64,000 nt of DNA from Streptomyces phaeoluteigriseus. GTDB taxonomy: Bacteria; Actinomycetota; Actinomycetes; Streptomycetales; Streptomycetaceae. The translations under genes and the position numbers were made by a program. How positions within the stretch are numbered: the stretch's first letter is position 1; each line of letters starts with the position of its first letter. Below the pieces are notes generated by a model. The model was given only the letters and a program-made list of their open reading frames with translations, was not told where the DNA came from and searched no databases. The DNA lies in the NCBI RefSeq assembly GCF_001896135.2, contig NZ_MPOH02000015.1, forward strand, positions 203,305 to 267,304. The letters run 5' to 3'. Positions 8,270 through 17,520 of this stretch are shown here, piece after piece.

Positions 8270-8692
8270 TCAGCGCAGCGAGGCCGTTTCCGACCGCGAC
8301 ACGCACAGGCCCCAGATGACGAATCCGGCGAAGGCGATCGTCACGACGGACCAGACCGGGTAGTACGGCAGCGAAAGGAAGTTGGCGATGACGATGAGTG
8401 CCGCGATGGCCACCCCGGCGACGCGGGCCCACATCGCTCCCCGGAAGAGTCCCAGGCTGACGAGCACGGCCACCACGCCGAGTGCCAGATGGATCCAGCC
8501 CCAGCCGGTGAGGTCGAACTCGAAGACATAGCTGCGGGTCGTGACGAAGACGTCGTCCTCGGCGATGCCCATGATGCCGCGGAAGATGTCCAGGATCCCG
8601 GAGAGCATGAGGATCACGGCGGCGAAGACCGTGAGACCCTCTGCCCAGTGCTGCTTGGCGCTCCCGGTGTGCGAAGTGTGAGTCGTGCTCAT
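8270..8692 (-). CDS. DUF7144-type four-helix membrane protein
   Basis: A 140-residue integral membrane protein with four transmembrane segments at about residues 20-40, 65-85, 90-110 and 115-132. It shows the family pattern AEGLTVFAAVILMLSGILDI, then YVFEFDLTGWGWIHLALGVV. The family is common in actinobacteria and its function is unknown. The ATG at 8692 follows GAGGCG. It lies 85 bp behind the amidotransferase gene on the same strand. Confidence 0.8.
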   Translation of the reverse strand: MSTTHTSHTGSAKQHWAEGLTVFAAVILMLSGILDIFRGIMGIAEDDVFVTTRSYVFEFDLTGWGWIHLALGVVAVLVSLGLFRGAMWARVAGVAIAALIVIANFLSLPYYPVWSVVTIAFAGFVIWGLCVSRSETASLR

Positions 8693-8970
8693 ACCGTCGC
8701 CTCGATTCGGTGTCGTGGGTGATCAGCGGCCGAAGGCGGACACGGAGGCCACGGGCCGGGCCGCCGCGATCGGCTCCTTCACGCGCTGCGCGCTGCGCCA
8801 CGCGACGATCCGGATCGCCCGCCCTCCGCGAAGCCCGGTCATGGCGCTCACCGGCACTTCTCGTCAGGTCTTGGGCAACGCTCACTCCAGCATCCCAGCG
8901 ACCCGGCGTGTGCGCGCGGCGGAGAGGCGGGGCGACGGCGCGACGGCGGGCGCCGACTCCGCGAGGCGGG

Positions 8971-9522
8971 TCAGGCCGTCCGGCGGAGGCGGCCGGCCCC
9001 CGTCGGCCCGCCGGCCGTCCCCGCCTCGCGGAGTCGGCGGCCTCGCCGGGTGAGCCCCCAGGGCTTGAGGATCGACACGACGGTCATGAAGAGGTAGGCG
9101 GACAGGGACACGACCGGTCCGAACAGGACGTCACCGGCGTCGGGGAGGGCCTCGCCCTCGGCCACGGCGGTGACCGCCGCGTTCACGCCGGGGCGCAGGG
9201 CGAGGACGGTGGCCGTGGCGGTGGCCAGGGTCAGCCAGAACTTGGTGTACACCCAGCGGTGCCGCGCGAGTCCCCACGCAGTGCCCAGCGACAGCACGAG
9301 GCCGCTGAGCAGCGTGAGGGCCGCGACGGGCAGCAGCAACCAGTCCGCGAAGAGCTTCATGGCCCGGACGGACGCCTCGACGGTCGCCGCGGATCCGGTG
9401 GTGGTCGCGGCGGTCCCGAGCGCGAGCAGCCCGAGGGTGAGCCCGAGCCAGCTCGCGGAGGCGGCGACATGGACGACGAGGGAGGCCCGGCGCACCGGGC
9501 GGGTCAGCTTCACGGCCACCAC
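8971..9522 (-). CDS. Multi-pass membrane protein of unknown function
   Basis: A protein of about 183 residues with four to five hydrophobic helices: LVVHVAASASWLGLTLGLLA, then LLLPVAALTLLSGLVLSLGT, FWLTLATATATVLAL and a late GPVVSLSAYLFMTVVSILKP. This resembles the DUF2269-like integral membrane group (His near the end of helix 1, conserved Trp), but I am not certain. Three GTG codons (9522, 9519, 9513) are possible starts and none has a strong ribosome binding site. It ends in an Arg/Gly-rich tail (RRGRRLREAG). Confidence 0.7.
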   Translation of the reverse strand: MVAVKLTRPVRRASLVVHVAASASWLGLTLGLLALGTAATTTGSAATVEASVRAMKLFADWLLLPVAALTLLSGLVLSLGTAWGLARHRWVYTKFWLTLATATATVLALRPGVNAAVTAVAEGEALPDAGDVLFGPVVSLSAYLFMTVVSILKPWGLTRRGRRLREAGTAGGPTGAGRLRRTA

Positions 9523-9693
9523 GCTGCCGGTCGGCGCCGCCCGGGGCGTCCCACGGCGGGAGTAACCCGGCGTACCGGCGCGGGCGTACGGCGACAGCGG
9601 CCCGGCCGCGAGGCCGGCGCCGACCAGGTTGCCGGCGAGTCCGCGGACCGCGTCGGCGGTCGCCGAGGCGGCCCGCACCGGAGCGATCCTGGA

Positions 9694-9806
9694 CTGTCCT
9701 CCCTGTCCCTGCCCTGTCCCTGCCCCTGTCCCCTGTCCCCTGTCCCCTGGCCTCTCCCCTGTCCCCCTGCCCCTGCTCCCTGTCCCTGTCCCTGTCCCTG
9801 TCCCTC
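9694..9806. repeat. CTGTCC microsatellite-like low-complexity tract
   Basis: About 110 bp made of CTGTCCC, CTGCCCC and CTGTCCCC units, with five CTGTCC copies in perfect array at 9779-9805. It is a pyrimidine-only strand over much of its length. On the minus strand it would read as Gly-Gln repeats in one frame. The 439-bp gap 9523-9961 holds this tract and, at 9810-9905 on the minus strand, a coding-like stretch (LQLAHTGWATVVDPRGRDEM) with no start or complete gene. I could not assign a gene there. Confidence 0.8.
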
Positions 9807-9961
9807 GGGGCCGATGGCTCCTATGACGGACCGTTCCATCTCGTCGCGCCCGCGCGGGTCCACGACCGTCGCCCAGCCGGTGTGCGCGAGCTGCAGCCGC
9901 CGCTGCCGGGCCGCCTGGCACCCGCGGCCGGGCCCCTCCCCGACTCACGCCCCGCAGAGGC

Positions 9962-11056
9962 TCACGCGCCCCGTCCCACCTTCTCCCGGTACCACGGAGC
10001 CGCGTCCGCGAGGCGGCTCAGCGGGCCGGGGCCCGGTGGTTGGGCCGTCAGTTCCCAGATCTCGTCGGCGCGGTACCAGTGGTCGCGGCCGACCAGGGTG
10101 AACTGCCGTTCCGACACCGGCCGGGGGTGGACCGCAGGCGCTCCAGACAGGTGGACCACGGCCAGTCGGCGGCCGGGCGGGGCGGCAGCACGCCGTGCCG
10201 CGCCAGCTCCGCCAGCAGGTCGCCGACGCGCACGGGGTCGGGGTGACCCACGTGGTACACGCCGGGCGGCACCCACCGGGGGCCGGTGGCGACGGCGGCG
10301 ATCAGGCGGGCGAGGTCGCCGACGTCGACCATCGACAGCAGGGCCCGCCCGCCGTCCCACCCGGCCGGCACCCGCTCGACCAGTTCCCGCAGGCCGGGCA
10401 CGGTCCAGCGGTCCCCGGCCCCGAGGACCAGCCCCGGCCGCAGAACGACCGCGCCGGCCTCCCGGGCGTACGCCTCACCGGCCAGCCGGGTCCGGCTCAC
10501 GGCGGAGACCGGCTCGGCGGGTATCTCGTCCACGGTGATGCCCCGGTGGGGGCCGCGCCGTACACCGCGGCGTCGACAGGTGCACGACGCGGCGGACGCC
10601 GGCCCGCCGGGCCTCGGCCATGAGCGCGCGGGTGGCGTCGACGTTGACCGCCTGGCACAGCCGCTCGTCCCCGCCGATGTACGAGGCGAGGTGGACGACC
10701 GCCCGCGCGCCCTCGCACAGACCGCGCACCGCGTCCGGGTCGGTCAGATCGCCGCGCACCCACTCGACGGACCCGGCCTTCACGTCATCGCCGGGCCTGA
10801 CCCTCACCATGTCGTCGGACCCGGCTTTCAGCACGCCACCGGACCTGTCCGTCTGCACGTCGCCGGAGACCGTGCGGACCAGGGCGCGCACGCCTGCTCC
10901 CCGGCCGCCGTCCGTCAGCGCGCCGAGCGCGCGGGACCCGATGAAGCCGGTCGCGCCCGTCAGTACGACCGGGCCCTCCTCGCTCCTTGCCGTGCTGCCG
11001 TTCAGGGAGATGTCCTTCCGCTCCTCGCGGCGCCCGCCGGTGTCGGCCGCCTTCAC
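9962..11056 (-). pseudogene. NAD-dependent epimerase/dehydratase (extended SDR), three frameshifts
   Basis: The N-terminal NAD(P) motif is PVVLTGATGFIGSRALGAL, followed by VRGDLTDPDAVRGLCEGARA, VVHLAS and RRVVHLST in one frame. The protein continues as AAVYGAAP, then VDEIPAEPVSAVSRTRLAGE with VLRPGLVLGAGDRW, then VSERQFTLVGRDHWYRADEI, each in a different frame. Breaks lie near 10570-10575, in the C run at 10545-10552 and in the C run at 10121-10127; one extra base at each restores a protein of about 360 residues. The canonical YxxxK is replaced by SRTRLAGE in this reading, as in some atypical SDRs. The start is uncertain (GTG 11056). It is divergent from the PhzF-like gene. Confidence 0.65.
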
Positions 11057-11155
11057 CGCGATCAACGTCCGGGCGGGCGCGGCCGGTTCCCGGCCGGTCC
11101 ACGACTCGCCGATTGGCCTTGGCCCGCCGCCGCTCCGACCGCCTACCGTCACCGC

Positions 11156-11965
11156 ATGCGGATTCGAATCGTCGATGCCTTCACCGACCGTCCCTTCGCC
11201 GGGAACCCGGCCGGGGTCCTGCTGCTCGACACCTTCCCGGGTGACGATCGGCTCCAGAACGTGGCCCTCGAGGTCAACCACGCCGAGACGGCGTTCACGC
11301 ATCCGCTGCCGCCGGGCGGCGAGGCCGACTGGGCACTGCGCTGGTTCACTCCCGTCACCGAGGTGGCGATGTGCGGTCACGCCACGCTCGCCACCGCGCA
11401 CGTCCTGCACAGCACGGGCGCCCACGCGGGGCCCGTGCGGTTCGCGACCCGCAGCGGGGTGCTCGTCGCGACGCCCGCCGAGGACGGTTCGATCACCCTG
11501 GACTTCCCGACCGCCCCGCTCACCCGCGTGGAGATCCCGGAGGGGGTCGCCGAGGCCCTGGGCGCCGAACCGCTCACGGTCTTCGACACCGGTCCGAACG
11601 TCGGCGACCTGCTGGTCGAACTCGCCGACGAGAAGACCGTCCGTGCCCTGCGCCCCGACCACAAGGCCCTGTGCGCCCACTCCGCACGCGGCATCATCGC
11701 GACCGCCCGCGCCGAGCGCCCCGGCCTGGGCCACGACTTCGTCTCCCGCTGCTTCTTCCCGAACGTCGGCATCGACGAGGACCCGGTCACCGGCAGCGCC
11801 CACACGGCGCTGGCCCCGTTCTGGTCGGAGCGCCTCGGCCGCGCCGAGCTGACCGGTCTCCAGGCCTCGCCGCGCTCCGGCCACGTCCGGACCGAACTGC
11901 GCGGCGAGCGGACCCTGTTGAAAGGCCGCGCGGTCACCGTCATCGAGGGTGACCTGCTGGCGTAG
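11156..11965 (+). CDS. PhzF-family isomerase
   Basis: A 269-residue member of the PhzF/diaminopimelate-epimerase-like fold: MRIRIVDAFTDRPFAGNPAG at the N-terminus, the catalytic glutamate in NHAETAFT, MCGHATLATAHVL in the middle, and DPVTGSAHTALAPFW near the C-terminus. Length and motifs match the family. PhzF itself isomerises trans-2,3-dihydro-3-hydroxyanthranilate in phenazine synthesis, but no other phz gene is present, so this is one of the many orphan homologues and the substrate is unknown. The ATG at 11156 follows a short spacer from the divergent epimerase. Confidence 0.9.
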   Translation: MRIRIVDAFTDRPFAGNPAGVLLLDTFPGDDRLQNVALEVNHAETAFTHPLPPGGEADWALRWFTPVTEVAMCGHATLATAHVLHSTGAHAGPVRFATRSGVLVATPAEDGSITLDFPTAPLTRVEIPEGVAEALGAEPLTVFDTGPNVGDLLVELADEKTVRALRPDHKALCAHSARGIIATARAERPGLGHDFVSRCFFPNVGIDEDPVTGSAHTALAPFWSERLGRAELTGLQASPRSGHVRTELRGERTLLKGRAVTVIEGDLLA

Positions 11966-11998
11966 CCGACCTCGGGCAGGGGGACGTACGGCTTCTGC

Positions 11999-12778
11999 TC
12001 ATGCCGTGGGCAGCCAGTCCACCTTGCCCGCCAGCAGCGCGTACCCGACGAACGCCCCGATGTCGAGGAGGGAGTGCGCGACGACCAGGGGTCCCACCCG
12101 GCCCCAGCGCCGGTACAGGTGGACGAACACCAGGCCCATCACCATGTTGCCGATGAACCCGCCGATGCCCTGGTAGAGGTGGTACGAGCCGCGCAGGGCG
12201 GAACTGGCCATCAGCGCGCCGACCGGGGTCCACCCCAGCTGGCCGAGGCGGCGCAGCAGGTAGCCGACGACGATGACCTCTTCCAGGATCGCGTTCTGGA
12301 GCGCGGAAAGGATCAGCACCGGGTACTTCCACCACACGTCGGGCAGTGCCTCGGGGACCACCGTGAGGTTGAATCCCAGGCCACGGGCCGCGAGGTAGAA
12401 GGCGATGCCCGAGCTGCCGATGACCGCGGCGATCGCGGCGCCGCGGCTGAGGTCGGGCCAGGGGCGGGTGCGGTCGAAGCCGAGGATGCGCAGGCCGTGG
12501 CCCTCCCGCAGCAGGAAGTGCGCGACGAGCGCGACCGGGACGAGCGAGCTGGCGATCCCGAACAGCTGCCAGGCGAGGTCGAGCCAGGGGCGGCCCGGCG
12601 CGGCCGAGGCGTTGAGGGTCGCCGCCTGGTCCTTGAGACCGCCCGGCTTCGTCACCGATCCGACGAAACTGATCAGGGCGGACACCCCGCTCGCCCCGAG
12701 CGAGACGCCCAGGACGAGCAGTGTCTCGTCCCGGAGGATCCGTCGGGAGAACTTCTCCTGCGGAAAAGAATCAGCCAC
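11999..12778 (-). CDS. CPBP-family intramembrane metalloprotease
   Basis: A 259-residue polytopic membrane protein with about seven helices. It keeps the three CPBP/Abi motifs: the paired glutamates in NAILEEVIVVGYLLRRLG, the histidine in GSYHLYQGIGGFIGN, and the histidine in VVAHSLLDIGAFVGY. CPBP proteins are Rce1-like glutamate proteases; in bacteria many are linked to bacteriocin immunity or signalling, and no partner is obvious here. The start is GTG 12778. It is convergent with PhzF and upstream of nothing on its strand. Confidence 0.88.
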   Translation of the reverse strand: MADSFPQEKFSRRILRDETLLVLGVSLGASGVSALISFVGSVTKPGGLKDQAATLNASAAPGRPWLDLAWQLFGIASSLVPVALVAHFLLREGHGLRILGFDRTRPWPDLSRGAAIAAVIGSSGIAFYLAARGLGFNLTVVPEALPDVWWKYPVLILSALQNAILEEVIVVGYLLRRLGQLGWTPVGALMASSALRGSYHLYQGIGGFIGNMVMGLVFVHLYRRWGRVGPLVVAHSLLDIGAFVGYALLAGKVDWLPTA

Positions 12779-12907
12779 CTACCGGGCCTCCACCTTCACA
12801 CCTGCCGCACCGCTGTCGGACGTCACAGCTTGCCCGATCCGTGCCACGCGACCGGCGGCGACCCCCTCTCCGCCCGGAGAACCCGGGCGGGGGAACCGCG
12901 GTGGCTC

Positions 12908-14425
12908 TCACGCCGTGGGAACGGGCTCCGGCAGTCCGACCGGCCAGGTGTGCGCCGGCTCCCCCCGGTGGCTCAGTTCCGCGTACCGCCGGGTCGTCGC
13001 CGCCAGCGCCGCGTCCCGCGACAGTCCGGCCTCCAGCGCGCGATGGAAGGTCTCCACCTGCCAGCTCGCCCCGTTGGTCCGGCGACGGCACCGCTCCTCG
13101 ATGACTCCCAGGTACAGATCGCGGTCGGCCGGCTCCACCCCCCACGCGTCCAGCCCTGCCTCGGCAAGCGGCAGCAGCTCGTCGCGTACGAGGCTCACCG
13201 CGTCGACCTCCGCGACGCCCCCCAGCCGGCCGCGGCGGGGCCAGTGCAGGCGGGCGTCGATGCCGTACCGGCAGGCGGCGTCGAAGTTGGCGGCGGCGGT
13301 CTCGAAGGGCATCCGGGTCCACACGGGCCGTGACTCCTCGGCCAGGGCGCGGACCACGCCGTAGTAGAAGGCCGCGTTGGCGACGACATCGGTGACGGTG
13401 GGGCCGGCGGGCAGGACACGGTTCTCCACCCGCAGGTGCGGGACGCCGTCGGCGATGCCGTAGACGGGACGGTTCCAGCGGTAGACGGTCCCGTTGTGCA
13501 GGACCAGTTCGGCGAGTTTGGGGGCGTCGCCCGCGGCGAGGGCCTCGTGGGGGTCCTCGTCGTCGCAGATGGGCAGCAGCGCGGGGAAGTAGCGCAGGTT
13601 CTCCTCGAACAGCTCGTACGCGGAGCTGATCCAGCGCTCGCCGAACCAGGTCCGCGGGCGCACGCCCTGTGCCTGGAGTTCCGGCGGCCGGGTGTCGGTG
13701 GCCTGCTGGAACAGCGGGGGCCGGGACTCCCGCCACAGTTCGCGGCCGAAGAGGAACGGCGAGTTGGCGCCGATGGCGATCTGGGCGGCGGCGACGGCCT
13801 GCGCGGCGTTCCACACGTCGGCGAAGCGGTCCGGCGTGACCTGGAGATGCAGTTGCACGGAGGTGCAGGCGGCTTCGGGGACGATCGACTTCGAGGTGCA
13901 GGAGAGGTGCTCGACGCCGTCGATGTCGAGGGTGAACTCCTCGCCGCGGGCGGCCACGATCTGATCGTTGAGGAGGGTGTAGCGGTCGACGTCGGAAAGG
14001 TTGGAGGAGACCAGGTCGTCACGGTCGAGAGTCGGCAGAATACCGATCATCACGATTCCCGCGTCGACCTCCCCCGCCTTTCGGTGGGCATATGCCAGGG
14101 ACGTACGGAGTTCCTCCGCGAGCCGGTCGAAAACCCGCCCGCCCAACCGGTGTGGAGCTATGTTCACTTCCAGGTTGAACATGGCCAGTTCTGTTTGGAA
14201 ATCTCGGCTGGCGATCCGCTCCAGCACTTCCCCGTTCAACATTTTCGGCAGACCGTCCGCGCCCGCGAGATTCAGCTCGATCTCCAGCCCCATGAGATTC
14301 TTGGGCCGGTCGAAGCTCTGCTGGGCCAGAAGCCGCTCCAGCACCGTCAGGCACTGCCGCAGCTTGTCGCGGTAGCGCTGACGATCGGACAGGTCGAACG
14401 CGCCTGCCACGACCTTCTCCCCCAT
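12908..14425 (-). CDS. Glutamate-cysteine ligase-like (GCS2) protein
   Basis: A 505-residue enzyme of the carboxylate-amine ligase/GCS2 superfamily. NLMGLEIELNLAG near residue 45 is the ATP-grasp-like glutamate-binding strand, FNLEVNIAPHRL near 85 the second. CTSVQLHLQVTPDRFADVWN near 190 matches the family's substrate-binding block. Actinobacterial members make gamma-glutamylcysteine or other gamma-glutamyl amides; in Streptomyces the main thiol is mycothiol, so a different amine partner is likely. The ATG at 14425 has GAGGAGGG upstream. It is monocistronic. Confidence 0.85.
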   Translation of the reverse strand: MGEKVVAGAFDLSDRQRYRDKLRQCLTVLERLLAQQSFDRPKNLMGLEIELNLAGADGLPKMLNGEVLERIASRDFQTELAMFNLEVNIAPHRLGGRVFDRLAEELRTSLAYAHRKAGEVDAGIVMIGILPTLDRDDLVSSNLSDVDRYTLLNDQIVAARGEEFTLDIDGVEHLSCTSKSIVPEAACTSVQLHLQVTPDRFADVWNAAQAVAAAQIAIGANSPFLFGRELWRESRPPLFQQATDTRPPELQAQGVRPRTWFGERWISSAYELFEENLRYFPALLPICDDEDPHEALAAGDAPKLAELVLHNGTVYRWNRPVYGIADGVPHLRVENRVLPAGPTVTDVVANAAFYYGVVRALAEESRPVWTRMPFETAAANFDAACRYGIDARLHWPRRGRLGGVAEVDAVSLVRDELLPLAEAGLDAWGVEPADRDLYLGVIEERCRRRTNGASWQVETFHRALEAGLSRDAALAATTRRYAELSHRGEPAHTWPVGLPEPVPTA

Positions 14426-15003
14426 CGGGCGTCCCTCCTCGCGTGGCGGTCCGAGGATCCGGCCGCCGGTGTCCCGGGGTCAGGGTGGATGATGCCCAGC
14501 CCCGTCGATCGATAACGTCACCTACCCGGCACGGCACCCGCTACTCTGACCGAAGTCGCCACGAGTGACCGGAGGCACATTCACCGGGCATGCGGCGAAG
14601 GGCAGATTCACGAACTCGGCATCTCGTGAAAAACGCCGACGGGAATAGGCCGACCGCCGCACCTGCATATCCTGTGGTCATCGAGCCGCACGCCGCTCTG
14701 AATCGGGATGATTCACACGTATCGGCGTCCGAATGGAAGCTTGCCGAGTGTCCAGGAAGCGGCTAGACGAAACACAGTCTGAACACGTGTCGTATAAACT
14801 CCGCGAACAAGGCGGAGAAGGTGGACACCGCCGCGGTCGAAGGAGCCTGTCGTCGTCTACGAGACGGACGGCAGGCCACAGGCGCACCCCTGTTCCCAGA
14901 CCCCGGCCCCTGCCTCTCCGACCTCACCCTGAGAGCTGACAGCGCCGTCCGCCCCACCCACGCCCTCGTGCCACCGTGCCTGTCGAATGAGAGGCGACCC
15001 ACC
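14426..15003. other. Intergenic region, 578 bp
   Basis: It separates the divergent GCS2-like gene from the gene at 15004. It contains an inverted repeat TGAATC-N5-GATTCA at 14699-14715 and an A/T-rich TATAAACT at 14788-14795 that could be a -10 region for the plus-strand gene. An open frame at 14733-14939 has no coding bias or ribosome binding site that I trust. Nothing else is recognised. Confidence 0.5.
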
Positions 15004-15588
15004 ATGCCGCTGCATGTCCCCCCGGCTCCCGCGCCCGCCCTGCGCTCCGTCCTCACGGCACTCGGTTCCCCCACAGCGGTCCGCGAGGCGAGGACTTCCT
15101 CCCTGCGCACCGCCCAGGGACCCGTCTCCCCCGAACTCCCGCTGCCCGTCCACGTCCTCGACCGGATCACCCCGGAGGGGATGTCCGCGACCAGGCTGGC
15201 CGGCTGGCGCTTCCTGATCCGCGGCGGCGACCGGACTCTGGCCGCGGCCGAGACCCGGCTGACCCCGGACGGCTGGGCCTTCTCGCACTTCTTCGAGGGC
15301 CCGTACCTCGCCTCCACCGAGCTGGCACTGCGCCAGGCCGAGTCCACGACACAGCCGTACCAGGCGCGCCTGCTGTCCCTGCCCAGCCTGTACATGCTCA
15401 CGCTGTGGCTGCACGGCGACTGCACCTCGGACGGCACCACCGGCCATCCGGCGGCGACCGACCTGCTGGTGCCGCTGGCCCCGGCACCGCCCGGCATCGC
15501 CGCGCACCACCCGCACCGGGTCGCCGAACTGCTGCCGGTCCTCACCCTCCGGGTGACCCGGCCGCCCCTCCTCGGCTCGCCCGCCTGA
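15004..15588 (+). CDS. Hypothetical protein conserved in Streptomyces
   Basis: A 194-residue soluble protein with no signal peptide or membrane helix. It starts with a Pro/Ala-rich segment (about 1-45); the core contains SATRLAGWRFLIRGGDRTLA, GWAFSHFFEGPYLASTELAL and SLYMLTLWLHGD. I do not recognise a domain. The composition suggests a mixed alpha/beta protein of the kind found as small Streptomyces-specific orphans. The ATG at 15004 follows GAGAGG. It is followed by a strong hairpin. Confidence 0.7.
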   Translation: MPLHVPPAPAPALRSVLTALGSPTAVREARTSSLRTAQGPVSPELPLPVHVLDRITPEGMSATRLAGWRFLIRGGDRTLAAAETRLTPDGWAFSHFFEGPYLASTELALRQAESTTQPYQARLLSLPSLYMLTLWLHGDCTSDGTTGHPAATDLLVPLAPAPPGIAAHHPHRVAELLPVLTLRVTRPPLLGSPA

Positions 15589-15599
15589 CACATCCGCCC

Positions 15600-15635
15600 G
15601 TACCCCCGCCACCGCGGCCCCCGGTGGCGGGGTAC
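15600..15635 (+). terminator. Terminator hairpin with one bulged base
   Basis: GTACCCCCGCCACCG pairs with CGGTGGCGGGGTAC with a single bulged C, 12 bp after the stop of the preceding gene. The following 15636-15929 stretch is non-coding by my reading; an in-frame ATG at 15855 could extend the DUF5999 gene. Confidence 0.7.
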
Positions 15636-15929
15636 GGTGCGATGCGGTGCCGGGCGGTCCGGACGCAACGGCCCATGCCGACTAGCCCCATTCGGTCAGC
15701 CGAAACCACCCGAACTGACGGTGTGGTGGGAATGAACCGCTCGCGCGGGTGATGCGTCATGAACCTGTGAGGAGCGGTGTCGCGAAATCCCTGCGGATCG
15801 ACGTCCATGGGGCAACACTGGGTTCCGACCGACTTATCACAACGGGGGGCGGCCATGAACGACGTTTCACGCCGCGAGACAGACACAACACACCTTCCAC
15901 ACACCACGCCAGAGCGAGAGATCCCCTCC

Positions 15930-16136
15930 ATGTGCCAGCACCAGCCACCGTGCCCGACAGCCGACTCCGCCGACCGGGAATCCGCCCGCCTCGCGGCGCA
16001 CCACCCGGAACAGGGCTGGAGCCTGCTGTGCAACGGCGTCCTGCTCTTCGAGGACACCGGCGAGATCCTCCCCGACGGCCGGATCATCGCACCGCACCGC
16101 CCGCTGGCCGGCGGCCGGATCGTCACGGCTGCCTGA
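15930..16136 (+). CDS. DUF5999 family protein
   Basis: A 68-residue Streptomyces-specific protein with the family signature MCQHQPPCPTADSADRESAR at its start, then HHPEQGWSLLCNGVLLFEDT and GEILPDGRIIAPHRPL. Three cysteines (2, 8 and about 36) could bind metal. The function is unknown. The ATG at 15930 is preceded by GAGAG and matches the normal family length; the in-frame ATG at 15855 would add 25 residues unlike the family. Confidence 0.85.
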   Translation: MCQHQPPCPTADSADRESARLAAHHPEQGWSLLCNGVLLFEDTGEILPDGRIIAPHRPLAGGRIVTAA

Positions 16137-16383
16137 GCACCACGCACCGCCTGATCAGGGCACCTTGTGAGACCACCTGATCGGCACGCCTGAGCAGCAC
16201 CGCCTCGGCACCACCCGGACGGCACCGACGACACGCCGTCCACCGAACCGAGGGGCCGGACCGCAGCCGCCGCTGCGCGCCGGCCCCGACGCACGTCCGA
16301 GGGCACTCACTCCCCGTGACCCCGCGGTTTCCCTCCTGCCCTCTCTTCCCACAGACCCTCGATTTCCGTAAGACTCCTGGAAG

Positions 16384-16429
16384 TTCCGGAGCACGGGTCG
16401 GGCGAATTCCGGAGCACGGATCGGGCGAA
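16384..16429 (+). repeat. Tandem 23-bp direct repeat upstream of lacI-type gene
   Basis: Two adjacent 23-bp copies starting TTCCGGAGCACGG and ending TCGGGCGAA (16384-16406 and 16407-16429), differing at one base (G to A at unit position 14). The array ends 14 bp before the preferred start codon. It could hold two operator sites for the LacI protein or simply be a recent duplication; the CGAATTCCG at the junction is palindrome-like. Confidence 0.8.
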
Positions 16430-16443
16430 CAGGGGTGGGCACA

Positions 16444-17484
16444 GTGGCGGCGGACGAGACGGCACCCGCGCCCCGGGGCAAGGTCACCATCACCGAGATC
16501 GCCCGCCGGGCCGGGGTCTCCGTACCGACCGTGTCACGGGTGGTGAACGGCCGCTCCGACGTATCCCCCGCGACCCGCGCCCGCGTCGAGGACCTGCTGC
16601 GTCTGCACGGATACCGCAAGCGCCCCGCCGCCCTCCCGTCCCGTGCCGCGCTGCTCGACCTGGTCTTCAACGACCTCGACTCGCCCTGGGCCGTGGAGAT
16701 CATCCGCGGGGTCGAGGAGGCCGCGCACGCCGCCGGGGCCGGCACGGTGGTGTCCGCGATCCACGGCCGCTCGGGCGACGCGCGGGAGTGGATGCGCAAT
16801 CTGCGGGCCCGCGCCTCCGACGGCGTCATCCTCGTCACCTCGGCCCTGGAACCGCCGCTGCACGAGCAGTTGCGCATCCTGGGCGTCCCCCTGGTGGTCG
16901 TCGACCCGATGGGCTCGCCCGCCTTCGACACGCCCACGATCGGCGCCGCCAACTGGTCGGGGGGCCTGGCCGCCACCGAGCACCTGCTCTCCCTCGGCCA
17001 CCGCAGGATCGGCCTGATCGCCGGGCCGCCGCGGCTGCTGTGCTCGCGCGCCCGCTTCGACGGCTACCGGGCGGCCCTCGAGGCGGCCGGCGTCGCCATC
17101 GACGCATCCCTGGTCGTGCCCGGCGACTTCCACCCCGAGTCCGGCTTCACCGGCTGCAACACCCTGCTCGATCTGCCGGAGCCGCCGACCGCGTTGTTCG
17201 CGGCCAGCGACCAGATGGCGCTCGGCGCGATCGAGGCACTGCGCCGGCGCGGCCTGCGCGTCCCGGAGGACATGAGCGTGGTCGGCTTCGACGACCTGCC
17301 CGAAGTCCGCTGGTCCGCCCCGCCGTTGACGACGATCCGGCAGCCCCTCGCCGACATGGGCCAGCTCGCCGTCCGTACGGTCCTGCGCCTTGCCCGCGGC
17401 GAACGGCCTGACTCACCACGGGTGGAACTGGGCACGGAGCTGGTGGTGCGCGCCAGCACCGCACCACCGGCTCCCGTCCTCTGA
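16444..17484 (+). CDS. LacI-family transcriptional regulator (probable xylan/xylo-oligosaccharide regulator)
   Basis: A protein of about 346 residues. The LacI HTH lies at about residues 16-40 (EIARRAGVSVPTVSRVVNG) with hinge helix, followed by a periplasmic-binding-like effector domain ending in MSVVGFDDLPEVRWSAPPL and LTTIRQPLADMG. The GTG at 16444 has AGGGG 8 bases upstream; GTG 16435 is an alternative. It is convergent with a sugar ABC transporter/GH10 xylanase operon, so it likely represses that operon through the CGAA-N3-TTCG palindromes at 22.0-22.2 kb and responds to xylose oligomers. Family is certain; the target is inferred. Confidence 0.88.
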   Translation: MAADETAPAPRGKVTITEIARRAGVSVPTVSRVVNGRSDVSPATRARVEDLLRLHGYRKRPAALPSRAALLDLVFNDLDSPWAVEIIRGVEEAAHAAGAGTVVSAIHGRSGDAREWMRNLRARASDGVILVTSALEPPLHEQLRILGVPLVVVDPMGSPAFDTPTIGAANWSGGLAATEHLLSLGHRRIGLIAGPPRLLCSRARFDGYRAALEAAGVAIDASLVVPGDFHPESGFTGCNTLLDLPEPPTALFAASDQMALGAIEALRRRGLRVPEDMSVVGFDDLPEVRWSAPPLTTIRQPLADMGQLAVRTVLRLARGERPDSPRVELGTELVVRASTAPPAPVL

Positions 17485-17520
17485 CTCGGCCCCGCCGGTC
17501 GGCTGTCGCCTCGACGCCCT

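Noticed and set aside
11156..11965. Phenazine biosynthesis cluster
   Set aside because: Only a PhzF-like gene is present; none of phzA-G or related core enzymes lies nearby.
14733..14939. 68-codon open frame upstream of the gene at 15004
   Set aside because: No ribosome binding site, Arg-rich content and overlap with the probable promoter.
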